From: Firmicutes bacterium UBA6113
Lineage (GTDB): Bacteria > Bacillota > Clostridia > Tissierellales > Sedimentibacteraceae
DNA length: 64,000 bases
Reading direction: 5' to 3'
NCBI GenBank assembly: GCA_002422545.1
Contig: DIWF01000038.1
Coordinates: 1 to 64,000 of the forward strand
Shown in pieces: positions 50,772-60,763 of this stretch. The notes below the pieces were generated by a model. That model searched no databases. It worked only from the letters and a program-made list of their open reading frames with translations, and was not told the origin of the DNA. A program made the translations under genes and the position numbers. The stretch's first letter is position 1. Each line of letters starts with the position of its first letter.

Positions 50772-52838
50772 ATGAAGAAGACATTGGCAATAGTAAGTTA
50801 CAGCATGGAATCGGTTAACTCCTATTACGAACAGATAATCAGCTTGTTTCAGGACAACATTATCGTGAATAAAATATGCATTGACGATATGGACATGAAG
50901 AAAGACATAGAGGCAGATGTCATACTCGTGCCTTCTTTTGACATGTTCGAAAAAATAAAAAACAATATCAACAAGGAATCCGGACTTATTTTTGCAGCAA
51001 GAACAATTTCTAAATCTGGAATGGATTTTATAAGAAATATCAAGACAGGCACCGAGGTTGTTCTTATTGACGAAAGTCCTGAAATGGCTGAGCAGATAAT
51101 TACTGTGTTGTATCAGTTAGGAGTTAGGCACATTAAGCTTCAGTCCTACTGGAACACCGACAGGAGCAAATTGCACGACAAGACTGCAATAATTCTTGGG
51201 CAGACTGCGTTTGTTCCTGAAGCCGTGAAAAATATTGTCAACATAGGCAACAGCCTGCTGGATATAAACTCCATACTTGATTTGGGAGACAGATTTGATT
51301 TGTTTCCTTTGCTTGACAAACAGGATATCATAAGAACATACGAAGAAATAGAGCCTTCAAATGTGGGACTTTTAAAAATTCTGGGACTTACAAACAGCAG
51401 AGAAAGCCAGCTTGAAATACTTCTTCAGTTCATAGATGCAGGGGTAATAGGAATCGGATTTGACGGCAATGTATTTTTGTACAATGAAAATGCCAAGAAA
51501 ATAATCGGTCTTGAGGACGAACAGGTAATAAACGAAGACGGAATAAAATTATTTGAACAAATACCATTTGAACAGGTGCTTAAAACCATGAAGTCCGAAG
51601 AAGAAAAGCTTGTAAAAATAAACGGATACGATGTTGTTGCCACAGTAAACCCAATCAGGCATTCAGGCAAACTTTACGGAGCTGTTGCAATCATAAGAAA
51701 ATATGTGGATATGGAAAAACAAGAACACATATTGAGAAAACAGCTCATAGGCCACGGTCACAACGCCAAGTACAATTTTGACGATATCATAGGAAAAAGC
51801 AATTTGATCAATGAATGCAAAAGTATTGCAAAAAGAATGTCAAAATCAGATTCATCAATACTTGTTACAGGGGAAACAGGAACAGGCAAAGAACTTTTTT
51901 CCCAGGCCATTCACAACAATTCAAAAAGAAAAAAATATCAGTTTGTTGCCGTTAACTGCGGAGCATTCCCTGAAAATCTTCTTGAAAGCGAATTGTTCGG
52001 ATATGAGGAAGGTGCTTTTACGGGAGCAAGAAAAGGAGGAAAGCCTGGACTGTTTGAGCTTGCTCACAAGGGAACATTGTTTCTCGATGAAATAACTGAA
52101 ATGCCAATGAATCTTCAAGTGAAGCTCTTAAGAGCCCTGCAGGAAAGGCAAATTGTAAGGATTGGCGGTGACAGACTCATAGATGTTGACATAAGAGTCA
52201 TTGCTGCTACAAACAAGGACATAAAAAAACTTGTGGCTAAAGGTGATTTCAGGCAGGATTTGTTTTACAGGCTAAATGTTTTGCCTCTTAAAATTCCGCC
52301 CCTTCGGGATCGGAAGGAAGATATATTGTTTCTTGCCGAATACATAAAAAAACTGTTCAAAAGCAATTTCTCTTTTACTGATGATGCAAAAGAAATGCTC
52401 ATAGAATATGACTGGAGCGGAAATGTAAGAGAGCTTAGAAACTGCGTTGAATATCTTGTGAATCTTGACTTGGACACAATAGAGTTAAAGGACCTTCCCT
52501 TTGACATGCACGATTACTTCAGAAGTGAGGATGAAGAATCCATGCAGGATGTAATGGTTGAGTTTTTGGAGACAGCAGGAAACAACATAAGAAAATACAT
52601 TTTTGTTCTGGATGAGCTTGAAAAAGGATATTTAAGTAACAAGAGGCTTGGAAGAAGAAGCATATCTGAAGCGGCTAAGAAAAAAGGAATATTCATAAGC
52701 GAGCAGGAAATAAGGACTATTCTAATAAATCTTGAAAAGTTTTCCATGGCTGAAATCTACAAAGGGAGAAGCGGCACGCTTATAACGGAAGCCGGAAGGC
52801 AGACTTTGAAGCAACTTACAATGAGTCAGAACAGATAG
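50772..52838 (+). CDS. sigma-54 interaction (enhancer-binding) transcription activator
   Basis: 688 residues from ATG 50772 (GGAG upstream). N-terminal receiver-like domain (1 to about 180, PrpR_N-like), PAS domain (about 215-320), AAA+ domain with Walker A 'GETGTGKE' near 366-373, the sigma-54 loop 'GAFTGA' near 414-419, Walker B 'GTLFLDEI'. The C-terminus ends in a winged-helix-looking domain, not a Fis-type helix-turn-helix. It most likely activates the -24/-12 promoter at 46163, 4.6 kb upstream. A ligand for the PAS or N-terminal domain is unknown. Confidence 0.88.
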   Translation: MKKTLAIVSYSMESVNSYYEQIISLFQDNIIVNKICIDDMDMKKDIEADVILVPSFDMFEKIKNNINKESGLIFAARTISKSGMDFIRNIKTGTEVVLIDESPEMAEQIITVLYQLGVRHIKLQSYWNTDRSKLHDKTAIILGQTAFVPEAVKNIVNIGNSLLDINSILDLGDRFDLFPLLDKQDIIRTYEEIEPSNVGLLKILGLTNSRESQLEILLQFIDAGVIGIGFDGNVFLYNENAKKIIGLEDEQVINEDGIKLFEQIPFEQVLKTMKSEEEKLVKINGYDVVATVNPIRHSGKLYGAVAIIRKYVDMEKQEHILRKQLIGHGHNAKYNFDDIIGKSNLINECKSIAKRMSKSDSSILVTGETGTGKELFSQAIHNNSKRKKYQFVAVNCGAFPENLLESELFGYEEGAFTGARKGGKPGLFELAHKGTLFLDEITEMPMNLQVKLLRALQERQIVRIGGDRLIDVDIRVIAATNKDIKKLVAKGDFRQDLFYRLNVLPLKIPPLRDRKEDILFLAEYIKKLFKSNFSFTDDAKEMLIEYDWSGNVRELRNCVEYLVNLDLDTIELKDLPFDMHDYFRSEDEESMQDVMVEFLETAGNNIRKYIFVLDELEKGYLSNKRLGRRSISEAAKKKGIFISEQEIRTILINLEKFSMAEIYKGRSGTLITEAGRQTLKQLTMSQNR

Positions 52839-52864
52839 ATATTTGGCCTGTTCTGAAAATTTGC

Positions 52865-52893
52865 TTGTAAATTATTTTCAAACTATTTATAAT
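52865..52893 (+). promoter_or_regulatory. promoter of the membrane dipeptidase gene
   Basis: TTGTAA, 17-nt spacer, perfect TATAAT, 29 nt before the start. Confidence 0.6.
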
Positions 52894-52922
52894 GGAATTA
52901 ATACTGGTAAAAGGAGAGGGAA

Positions 52923-53951
52923 ATGGATTTTAATAAAACAGCATTGAATTTGCATGAAAACAATGTAGTTGTTGACACCCACCTGGACCTGGCGGGGGAA
53001 ATATACAACAGATTTTTAGCCGGAGAAAAAGAAGTAATTAAAAATAGATACCTTGATAATTTTAAAAAAGGCGGATTTAATGTAATTGTGTCATCTTTGT
53101 ATATAGATGATATGTTTTTGCCTGAGTTAGGACTCAAGACTGCTCTGGGACAAATAAGTGCCATCATGGAAGATGTTGAATCATGCGGCGATGAAGTGTT
53201 TTTAATCAAGAACAATACTGACCTCCAAAGAGCAGTTAAAGAAAACAAGATCGGAATAATTTTATCGTTCGAAGGATTAGAGCCAATTGGAAAAGACATT
53301 GGACTGTTAAGGATTTTTTATGAACTTGGATTGAGGGCGGCTGGTCTTGTGTGGAGCAGAAGAAACTTTGTAGCTGACGGGTGCAGCTTCAACCCTGTGG
53401 AAGAAGGTCAAAAGGGAGGACTCACAAAATTCGGCGTTCAAGTTGTGCGTAGTATGGAAGAAATGAACATGCTGATTGATGTGAGCCACTTAAACGATGA
53501 AGGATTCTGGGATGTTGTGAAATTTACAAACAAGCCCTTTATAGCTTCCCATTCATGTGCAAGAAGCCTTCACGGGAGAATGCGCAATCTAACAGATGAA
53601 CAAATTAAAGTTATTGCTGAAAGAAACGGCGTAATAGGGATTAATGCATATAAAAACATAGCAGGAGTAAAGGAAGGCGAAGATCCTATCAAAAAGCTTG
53701 CTGACCACATCGAATACATGGTTGAGCTTGTTGGACCAAGACATGTGGGTTATGGATTTGACCTGTGCAACAGCTATTATGACAGTGAACTGAAGTTCAA
53801 GTTTGAACCGCACAACAGTGACAGCCTTGATTCTCACAAGGATGCTGTTCTCCTTACAGAAGAGCTATTAAAAAGAGGAATGTCAACAGAAGATGCTAAA
53901 CTTGTAATAGGTGGAAACTTTTTAAGAATTTTTAATGACATACTTCAGTAA
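52923..53951 (+). CDS. membrane dipeptidase (M19, renal-dipeptidase family)
   Basis: 342 residues. N-terminal zinc HxD motif 'DTHLDLAG' (His20, Asp22), bridging Glu in 'ILSFEGLEP', distal His in 'IDVSHL' and 'IASHSCARSLHGRMRNL', 'HVGYGFDL' near the C-terminus. TIM-barrel metal hydrolase of dipeptides, including those with D-residues. It has its own promoter. AGGAGAGGG lies upstream of the ATG. Intracellular from sequence despite the family name. Confidence 0.88.
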   Translation: MDFNKTALNLHENNVVVDTHLDLAGEIYNRFLAGEKEVIKNRYLDNFKKGGFNVIVSSLYIDDMFLPELGLKTALGQISAIMEDVESCGDEVFLIKNNTDLQRAVKENKIGIILSFEGLEPIGKDIGLLRIFYELGLRAAGLVWSRRNFVADGCSFNPVEEGQKGGLTKFGVQVVRSMEEMNMLIDVSHLNDEGFWDVVKFTNKPFIASHSCARSLHGRMRNLTDEQIKVIAERNGVIGINAYKNIAGVKEGEDPIKKLADHIEYMVELVGPRHVGYGFDLCNSYYDSELKFKFEPHNSDSLDSHKDAVLLTEELLKRGMSTEDAKLVIGGNFLRIFNDILQ

Positions 53952-54127
53952 ATAAAAAATCGTTGAATGAAATTAGTTATATTCTTTCGACTTGAATTTA
54001 CAGAATTGTTGCTTTAAAATAAGCTAATCAGTACATATTTCTTCGCATAAATCGAAAATGTTTAGTCGGAAAAATATTAAATTTCAATTTGCAGCAGTAA
54101 TATAGTTATAGAAAGGTAAAAATAAAA

Positions 54128-54637
54128 ATGAAGTATTTTATTAAAGAGTGGGTTGTGCCGATTGCAATTGCTCTGGTTATTGTGTTATTTCTGAATAAAT
54201 TCGTATTCATATTGGTTACAGTGCCTACCGGTTCTATGGAAGATACCATAATACCCGGTGACAGGCTTTATGTCAACGAACTGTTTGATGTTAAAGATGC
54301 GGTACGGGGGGATATTCTTGTTTTCAAATCAGAAGAACTGGACAACAAGAGACTTGTTAAAAGACTTATAGGCCTTCCAGGAGACACGGTTGAAGTAACT
54401 TCAAACAGCGAAGTATATGTAAACAATGAGAAAATTAATGAACCATATGCCGTTAAATGGGAAGGTGAAGCTAAAACTTTCAAAGTTCCGGAAAATTCTT
54501 ACTTCTTCCTAGGGGACAACAGACCTATTTCCTATGATGCAAGGTACTGGGAAAATCCCTACATTGATGAAAGCAAGATAATAGGCAAAGTATTGTTTAG
54601 ATTCTTCCCATTCAATAGAGTGGGAAAAGTGGAATAA
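54128..54637 (+). CDS. lepB: signal peptidase I
   Basis: 169 residues, one N-terminal transmembrane segment (about 8-32). Catalytic Ser36 in 'PTGSM' and Lys78 in 'VKRLIGLPGD', with 'GDNRPISYDARYW' near the end: the Gram-positive SipS type. Removes signal peptides of secreted proteins at the membrane surface. Monocistronic; no strong promoter could be fixed in the preceding 176 nt. Confidence 0.92.
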   Translation: MKYFIKEWVVPIAIALVIVLFLNKFVFILVTVPTGSMEDTIIPGDRLYVNELFDVKDAVRGDILVFKSEELDNKRLVKRLIGLPGDTVEVTSNSEVYVNNEKINEPYAVKWEGEAKTFKVPENSYFFLGDNRPISYDARYWENPYIDESKIIGKVLFRFFPFNRVGKVE

Positions 54638-54662
54638 AGTTAAGAATAAAGAATTTAAGGAA

Positions 54663-54688
54663 GGAAATGTTGGGACTCCAATATTTCC
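54663..54688 (+). terminator. weak hairpin between lepB and pepD
   Basis: GGAAATGTTGG / CCAATATTTCC, 11 bp with one G-U pair and a 4-nt loop. No direct U-run follows, so its use as terminator is doubtful. Confidence 0.4.
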
Positions 54689-54733
54689 GACTTTATATCC
54701 TTTTAAACACTAATAAAATTTTTGGAGGAATAT

Positions 54734-56170
54734 ATGGAAAGAGTTTTAGAAGGTCTTGAACCTGCAAGAGTGTTTTATTATTTTGAAGAAATATCAAGAA
54801 TTCCGAGGGGTTCAGGAAATGAAAAGCAAGTATCCGACTATCTTTTTGACTTGGCTAAAAGTAAAGGCTGGGAAGTAATTCAGGACAAAAGTCTAAACAT
54901 TATAATAAAAAAACCAGCAACAGAAGGTTATGAAAATTCACCGGCAGTAATGCTGCAGGGTCATATGGACATGGTTTGTGAAAAAAATGAAAACGTTGTC
55001 CATGACTTTGAAAAAGATCCGTTGAAGCTTAGAATAATTGACGGTCATGTTTATGCCACAGAAACAACATTGGGAGCTGACAACGGAATAGCTGTAGCTA
55101 TGTGTCTTGCTGTTCTTGAATCAGAAGAATTGAAACATCCTGCCCTTGAAGTGTTGATAACAACCGATGAAGAAAAAGGAATGACAGGTGCTCACAATGT
55201 AGACGGTGCATTGTTTAAAAGCAAGTATCTATTAAATCTTGACAGTGAAGAGGAAGGAGTTTTCACTGCAGGCTGCGCTGGCGGATGCGAAGTTGTGTTT
55301 AAAATACCTGTATCACATCACAATGTAAAAAACAAGGCTTACAAACTGATGGTAAAAGGACTTTTAGGCGGCCATTCAGGAGTTGATGCTGACAAGGAAA
55401 GGGGAAATGCAAACAAAGTATTGGCAAGAGTACTTCATGATTTGTTTGATTATGTGGAACTGGTAAGCATAGAAGGCGGATCAAAAACAAACGTCATCCC
55501 AAGAGAATCTTATGCAATCATAAATATAGAATATCTTGAACAGGTAAAAAACATAATAGATATGTGGAATAAAACTCTTAAGAACGAATATGCCTTTACC
55601 GATCCTTCAGTTGAATTAGTATTGGAAGACACCGATATAGAAAGATATCCCCTTGAAAAAAATCTTTTCAATAAAATAATTTCAGCTATAAATCTGATTC
55701 CAACAGGAGTATTGTCAAAAAGCACTGCAATAGATCTTGTAATAAGCTCCAACAACCTGGGGGTTGTTACAACAAAAGAAGATTACGTGTATCTTCACTG
55801 CCATGCAAGAAGTTCAGTGGAAACACTGCTCACACATGGATTTATCCCAGCAATGAAGCAGCTTGGGGAAGCTTTGTCTGTGGAATGCGAAACAGGTGCC
55901 ATGTACCCGGGATGGGAATATGCGAAGGAATCTAAAATAAGAGACATATGCGTGGAAACTTATGAAGAAATGTTTGGAAAAGAACCTGTTGTAAGTGCAA
56001 TACATGCAGGCCTTGAATGCGGACTTCTCATGGGAAAAATATCAGGTCTTGATGCCATTTCCATGGGCCCTGACGCATGTGATGCACATTCTCCAAATGA
56101 GCACGTAAGCATAAAATCCACTGGAAATATCTACAATTTACTGTGCAAGATATTAGAGAAAGTAAAATAA
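54734..56170 (+). CDS. pepD: aminoacyl-histidine dipeptidase family (M20) peptidase
   Basis: 478 residues from ATG 54734, 6 nt after GGAGG. An in-frame TTG at 54722 overlaps that site. Di-zinc motifs 'LQGHMDMVCE' and 'LGADNGIAVA', catalytic 'TTDEEKGMTGA', 'GGHSGVDADKERGNAN' dimerisation or lid region, and 'HAGLECGLL' near the C-terminus are PepD/carnosinase-like. Splits Xaa-His and other dipeptides in the cytosol, so it would use what the Opp system downstream imports. Confidence 0.9.
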   Translation: MERVLEGLEPARVFYYFEEISRIPRGSGNEKQVSDYLFDLAKSKGWEVIQDKSLNIIIKKPATEGYENSPAVMLQGHMDMVCEKNENVVHDFEKDPLKLRIIDGHVYATETTLGADNGIAVAMCLAVLESEELKHPALEVLITTDEEKGMTGAHNVDGALFKSKYLLNLDSEEEGVFTAGCAGGCEVVFKIPVSHHNVKNKAYKLMVKGLLGGHSGVDADKERGNANKVLARVLHDLFDYVELVSIEGGSKTNVIPRESYAIINIEYLEQVKNIIDMWNKTLKNEYAFTDPSVELVLEDTDIERYPLEKNLFNKIISAINLIPTGVLSKSTAIDLVISSNNLGVVTTKEDYVYLHCHARSSVETLLTHGFIPAMKQLGEALSVECETGAMYPGWEYAKESKIRDICVETYEEMFGKEPVVSAIHAGLECGLLMGKISGLDAISMGPDACDAHSPNEHVSIKSTGNIYNLLCKILEKVK

Positions 56171-56241
56171 AATTGCAAATACCATTTGCTTAAATTTTTC
56201 GATAATTAATAATATTATGTATTTGATTGCGAAAAATTTGT

Positions 56242-56319
56242 AAAAAAAAGCAAGCCATGTTTTTACATTGATTACAAAAATTGAATTATGAATGTAAAAA
56301 ACATGCTTGTTTTTTTTAG
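56242..56319. terminator. long terminator hairpin after pepD
   Basis: A 28-nt arm (about 56242-56269) pairs with 56291-56319 across a 20-nt loop, A-tract before and T8 after, so it can work in both directions. The rest of 56171-56469 is AT-rich with no gene seen. Confidence 0.75.
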
Positions 56320-56469
56320 TAAAACTATTATAAAATGAATAAATAAACAATCGAATTGTGCTTTTAAAAACTGAAATATGCAATAAATAATTGAAAATAA
56401 AAGCGTTATCCCAGTCTGAAAAAACGATTTCTTACATATTTAAACAAAACTGGCATATAAATAAATCTG

Positions 56470-56498
56470 TTGTAATTGTAAAGTATTTATGATATAAT
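56470..56498 (+). promoter_or_regulatory. promoter of the opp operon
   Basis: TTGTAA, 17-nt spacer, perfect TATAAT, 35 nt before the oppB GTG. Confidence 0.6.
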
Positions 56499-56533
56499 TA
56501 TTTAAACATTTTGTTAAGAGAGGAGAAAATAAA

Positions 56534-57451
56534 GTGGCAAAATATATAGTAAAAAGGATTATTTCAGCAATAATTACTATATGGTTTATCATGACTTTGA
56601 CCTTTATTCTGATGAACAGCATCCCTGGGGACCCTATGTCCATGGGAAAGGCTTTGCAGCCAGAGGTTGAAGCAGCAGTTAGGGCTAAATATGGTTTAGA
56701 CAAGCCTTTAATTGAACAATATTTAACTTATTTAAAAAATTATACTCATGGTGATTTTGGTGTTTCCTTCCAAAAGATAGGACTTACTACAAACAGGATT
56801 ATTGCCGATGGGTTCCCGTATTCATTGAAAATAGGTGGATGGTCTTCACTTTTCATAATAGTTGCGGGTATTGGTTTTGGAATAATATCTGCACTTAAGC
56901 AAAATAAGATTCCAGACAGAGTAATGATGATTGTTTCAACGTTGGGAGCGACAGTTCCAAGTTTTGTTTTTGCAACATTGTTCCTTTATGTGTTTAACAG
57001 AAAATTAGGGTGGGTTCCGTCTTTCGGAGCCGGCACATGGAAGCATTATATTGGTCCTGTACTGTGCATTGGTATGTTTTCACTTGCATATGTAACCAGA
57101 CTTACAAGAACATCAGTTCTTGACGTTCTGCAGCAGGATTATATTAGGACAGCAAGAGCAAAGGGTTTGTCTGAAGGCGTTGTTATTATAAAGCATGCAC
57201 TTAGAAATGCATTGATACCGGTAGTTACTTACCTTGGACCTATGATTGCCAGCTTGATAACTGGATCATTCGTTGTAGAGAAGGTATTTGGTATTGCAGG
57301 AATAGGATCATTGTTTACAACAAGCATAACTAACAGAGACTATACATTAATTATGGGTATTACCGTATTCTTCGGAATATTTATAGTAATAGCTACATTG
57401 ATAGTGGATGTTCTATATGTGTTTATTGATCCGCGAATAAAATATGATTAG
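56534..57451 (+). CDS. oppB: oligopeptide ABC transporter permease 1
   Basis: 305 residues, six helices. GTG start 8 nt after GAGGAG. 'YGLDKPLIEQYLTYL' in the external loop, the coupling-helix EAA motif around 'RTARAKGLSEGVVIIKHALRNALIPV'. OppB/DppB family, forming the pore with the next product. First gene of the operon; 15 nt before oppC. Confidence 0.9.
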   Translation: MAKYIVKRIISAIITIWFIMTLTFILMNSIPGDPMSMGKALQPEVEAAVRAKYGLDKPLIEQYLTYLKNYTHGDFGVSFQKIGLTTNRIIADGFPYSLKIGGWSSLFIIVAGIGFGIISALKQNKIPDRVMMIVSTLGATVPSFVFATLFLYVFNRKLGWVPSFGAGTWKHYIGPVLCIGMFSLAYVTRLTRTSVLDVLQQDYIRTARAKGLSEGVVIIKHALRNALIPVVTYLGPMIASLITGSFVVEKVFGIAGIGSLFTTSITNRDYTLIMGITVFFGIFIVIATLIVDVLYVFIDPRIKYD

Positions 57452-57466
57452 GAGGAATATTATATA

Positions 57467-58726
57467 ATGGAAAATATTAAAATGTCTCCTGACATGTGGA
57501 CACCCCTGGAGAAGCATGAAAAAGATGCGGAGAAGGTTTCGAGACAAAGTCTTACATTTTGGCAGGATGCAAAGAGAAGACTTAAAGAAAACAAGGTTGC
57601 AATGGTATCATTGGTGGCAATTGTAATTGTCATACTAGCCTGTGTATTTGTTCCTATGTTTTATCCAATAACATTTGAAGATCAGATTTTGGATTTTGCT
57701 AACATCGGAATAATGATGGATATTTATGAAATTGACGGCAGCTATTTTTATATGAACGGAGAGTATTACCTTATTGATGTGGCACCAGACGGAACATTGC
57801 TTAAGAAGCATCCTCTTGTAAAAGACGATACAACAAATAAACGATATATTTATGATTTCAACGGACAGGAAGTAATAGTTGATTACAGCCCTTACTTCAA
57901 TGCAAAAGTTGAATACATGAATCTGGAAAAGAAAGCAAAGAAGGATTCTTCCATAGATCTTACAGAAGCGAAGTTCAATTTGGATAATGCAAAGAAGGTT
58001 GAAATCAAAGCAGGAGATGAAGTATTAAACTCTATTGACAGGGTTCATAACAAAACTTATATTTTGGGAACGGACAACCTTGGAAGGGACATGTTCGTAA
58101 GAATTCTCCACGGAGGACGTATTTCATTAATAGTAGGTTTCGTTGCAGCATTCGTAAACCTTATTATAGGAGTTTTGTACGGAGGTATTGCAGGTTATAT
58201 TGGCGGCAAGGCTGACAACATAATGATGCGTATAGTCGACGTTATCAGTGCAATTCCAACACTGTTATATGTTATATTGCTCATGGTAGTTATGGGAAAC
58301 GGTATGATGCCGATTATAATAGCATTGAGTATAACTTACTGGCTTTCTATGGCTAGATTGGTGAGAGGACAGGTTCTTGGTCTTAAGGAACAGGAATTTG
58401 TGCTTGCAGCACAGTCTTTGGGAGCTTCAACTAAAAGAATAATGTTAAGGCATCTTGTTCCTAACATGATGGGTCCTATAATGGTTTCAGCTACAATGCA
58501 AATACCAAGCGCAATATTTACAGAAGCATTCTTGAGCTTCGTTGGTTTGGGAGTTTCTGCTCCGCAAGCATCTTGGGGTTCGCTTTGCAATGATGCATTG
58601 CTGACATACATGACATATCCTTATCAGTTGTTCTTGCCGGCACTTGCAATATCTATAACTATATTGGCATTTAATTTGTTCAGCGATGGTCTGAGAGATG
58701 CTCTTGACCCAAAACAAAGAAAGTAA
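57467..58726 (+). CDS. oppC: oligopeptide ABC transporter permease 2 with an extra extracellular domain
   Basis: 419 residues, where OppC is usually near 300. TM1 at about 45-66, then an insertion of about 120 residues (about 75-195, Tyr- and charge-rich, 'IYEIDGSYFYMNGEYYLID') before the conserved 'GTDNLGRDMFVRILHGGRISL' and the remaining helices. 'AAQSLGASTKRIMLRHLVPN' is the coupling EAA motif. The insert lies on the outside and may help dock the binding protein (inference). AGGAGG precedes the ATG. Confidence 0.88.
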   Translation: MENIKMSPDMWTPLEKHEKDAEKVSRQSLTFWQDAKRRLKENKVAMVSLVAIVIVILACVFVPMFYPITFEDQILDFANIGIMMDIYEIDGSYFYMNGEYYLIDVAPDGTLLKKHPLVKDDTTNKRYIYDFNGQEVIVDYSPYFNAKVEYMNLEKKAKKDSSIDLTEAKFNLDNAKKVEIKAGDEVLNSIDRVHNKTYILGTDNLGRDMFVRILHGGRISLIVGFVAAFVNLIIGVLYGGIAGYIGGKADNIMMRIVDVISAIPTLLYVILLMVVMGNGMMPIIIALSITYWLSMARLVRGQVLGLKEQEFVLAAQSLGASTKRIMLRHLVPNMMGPIMVSATMQIPSAIFTEAFLSFVGLGVSAPQASWGSLCNDALLTYMTYPYQLFLPALAISITILAFNLFSDGLRDALDPKQRK

Positions 58727-58741
58727 AGTGAGGTGTAAAAA

Positions 58742-59773
58742 ATGTCAGATAAATTATTAGAAGTTAAAGACTTAAGAACATCTTTTTTCACTCACTTAGG
58801 CGAAGTAAAAGCAATACGAGGCATAAGTTTTGACGTTGAAAAAGGTGAATCAATAGGTATAGTTGGAGAATCAGGAAGCGGAAAGAGCGTAACATCTCTT
58901 TCCATAATGAAGCTGCTTCTTTATCCAGGAAAAATCGTAGGCGGAGAAATTCTGTTTAACGGTGAAGATTTAGTTAACAAAACAAACAAGGACATGATGG
59001 CTATAAGAGGAAATGAAATAGCAATGATATTCCAGGACCCTATGACATCATTAAACCCGGTTTACACCATAGGTGATCAAATTGCTGAAGCAATTATGAA
59101 ACACCAGAAGTTATCAAGAAAAGAAGCTCATGAAAGAGCGTTGGAAATGCTGAAACTAGTTAATATACCTGACCCTGAAAAGAGAATTCATAATTTTCCT
59201 CATGAATTTTCAGGCGGTATGAGACAAAGGGCAATGATAGCAATTGCATTGTCATGTCAACCTCAGCTTTTGATTGCAGACGAGCCTACAACAGCACTTG
59301 ACGTAACAATTCAAGCTCAGATACTTGATCTTATGAAGAGTCTGAATGCAAAACTTGACACCTCCACAATGCTGATTACTCACGATTTGGGAGTTGTTGC
59401 TGATGTATGTTCAAGAGTTGTGGTTATGTATGGAGGACTGATAATGGAAAAGGGCTCCATCAGAGACATTTACTACGAACCTAGACATCCGTATACAATG
59501 GGATTATTAAAATCAATACCCAAAGTTGCTTCTGACGAAAAACAAAGGTTGATACCAATACCAGGAACTCCTCCGGATCTATTGAATCCGCCTACAGGAT
59601 GTCCGTTCTATGCAAGATGCGAATATGCAATGCGCATCTGCAATACACAGCAGCCTCCGTATTTCAAGTCAGAAGACGGAAAGCACGAATCTATGTGCTG
59701 GTTACTTCACCCTGATGCACCGAAAAATGAAAAATATGAACTATTGAAGGGGGGAGTAAAGATTGGAAAATAA
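58742..59773 (+). CDS. oppD: oligopeptide ABC transporter ATPase D
   Basis: 343 residues. Walker A 'GESGSGKS', Q-loop 'MIFQDPMTSLNP', signature 'FSGGMRQRAMIA', Walker B 'LLIADEPTT', H-switch 'LITHDLGVVADV', C-terminal oligo_HPY domain with 'CPFYARCEYAMRIC' (iron-sulfur-type cysteines). Pairs with OppF. Overlaps oppF by 11 nt. Confidence 0.93.
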   Translation: MSDKLLEVKDLRTSFFTHLGEVKAIRGISFDVEKGESIGIVGESGSGKSVTSLSIMKLLLYPGKIVGGEILFNGEDLVNKTNKDMMAIRGNEIAMIFQDPMTSLNPVYTIGDQIAEAIMKHQKLSRKEAHERALEMLKLVNIPDPEKRIHNFPHEFSGGMRQRAMIAIALSCQPQLLIADEPTTALDVTIQAQILDLMKSLNAKLDTSTMLITHDLGVVADVCSRVVVMYGGLIMEKGSIRDIYYEPRHPYTMGLLKSIPKVASDEKQRLIPIPGTPPDLLNPPTGCPFYARCEYAMRICNTQQPPYFKSEDGKHESMCWLLHPDAPKNEKYELLKGGVKIGK

Positions 59774-60752
59774 CAAAAATGATATTTTGGTTGAAGTTAA
59801 GAACCTTAAAAAATATTTTTTCAAGAATAAAGGGATTATAAAGAAACATTATGAAATAACAAAAGCAGTTGACGATGTTTCATTTTACATCAGAAAAGGT
59901 GAGACATTTGGACTGGTTGGAGAATCAGGCTGCGGAAAGTCAACAACAGGCAGGACCGTATTAAGGCTTTATGAGCCAACAGCCGGACAAATTCTTTACA
60001 ACGGTGTTGACATTGCAGGCATGAATAGAGAACAGCTCATGCCTTACAGAAAGAAAATGCAGATGATTTTCCAGGACCCGTATGCTTCCTTGAACGCCAG
60101 AATGACTGTTGCCGACATAATCGGAGAACCTATGGAAATTCACAACCTGGCTCACGGAAAGGAAAGACAGGAAAAAATATTTGAACTTCTCGACACTGTA
60201 GGACTGAACAAAGACCATGCTGCTCGTTATCCTCATGAGTTTTCAGGAGGACAAAGGCAGCGTATAGGAATAGCAAGATCCTTGGCTGTTGACCCTGAGT
60301 TCATCATATGTGATGAACCTATATCGGCACTTGACGTTTCCATTCAGGCACAGGTTGTAAACATGCTTGAAGATTTGCAGGAACAAAGAGGGCTCACATA
60401 TTTGTTCATTGCCCATGACTTGTCAATGGTTAAACATATTTCTGACAGAGTAGGCGTTATGTACCTTGGAAGTCTGGTTGAAGTCGCATCAAGCAAGGAA
60501 TTGTACAGGAACCCTGTTCATCCTTACACTCAGGCACTGTTGTCATCTATTCCTATACCGGATCCTGACATCGCAGAAGCTTCTCAGAGAATTGTCCTTG
60601 AAGGCGATGTTCCAAGCCCTGTAAATCCTCCTTCAGGATGCAAGTTCAGAACAAGGTGCAAGTATGCATCAGAAAGATGTAAAGAAGAAGATCCACAGCT
60701 CAGAGATATTGGCGGAGAACATTTTGTTGCTTGCCATCTTCTGGATAAATAA
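59763..60752 (+). CDS. oppF: oligopeptide ABC transporter ATPase F
   Basis: 329 residues from a TTG start at 59763, with GGGGGGAG 7 nt upstream inside oppD. Walker A 'GESGCGKS', signature 'FSGGQRQRIGIA', Walker B 'FIICDEPISA', H-switch 'FIAHDLSMVKHI', cysteine-rich oligo_HPY tail ('CKFRTRCKYASERC'). Second ATPase of the importer. Confidence 0.93.
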   Translation: MENNKNDILVEVKNLKKYFFKNKGIIKKHYEITKAVDDVSFYIRKGETFGLVGESGCGKSTTGRTVLRLYEPTAGQILYNGVDIAGMNREQLMPYRKKMQMIFQDPYASLNARMTVADIIGEPMEIHNLAHGKERQEKIFELLDTVGLNKDHAARYPHEFSGGQRQRIGIARSLAVDPEFIICDEPISALDVSIQAQVVNMLEDLQEQRGLTYLFIAHDLSMVKHISDRVGVMYLGSLVEVASSKELYRNPVHPYTQALLSSIPIPDPDIAEASQRIVLEGDVPSPVNPPSGCKFRTRCKYASERCKEEDPQLRDIGGEHFVACHLLDK

Positions 60753-60763
60753 TTGATATTTAG

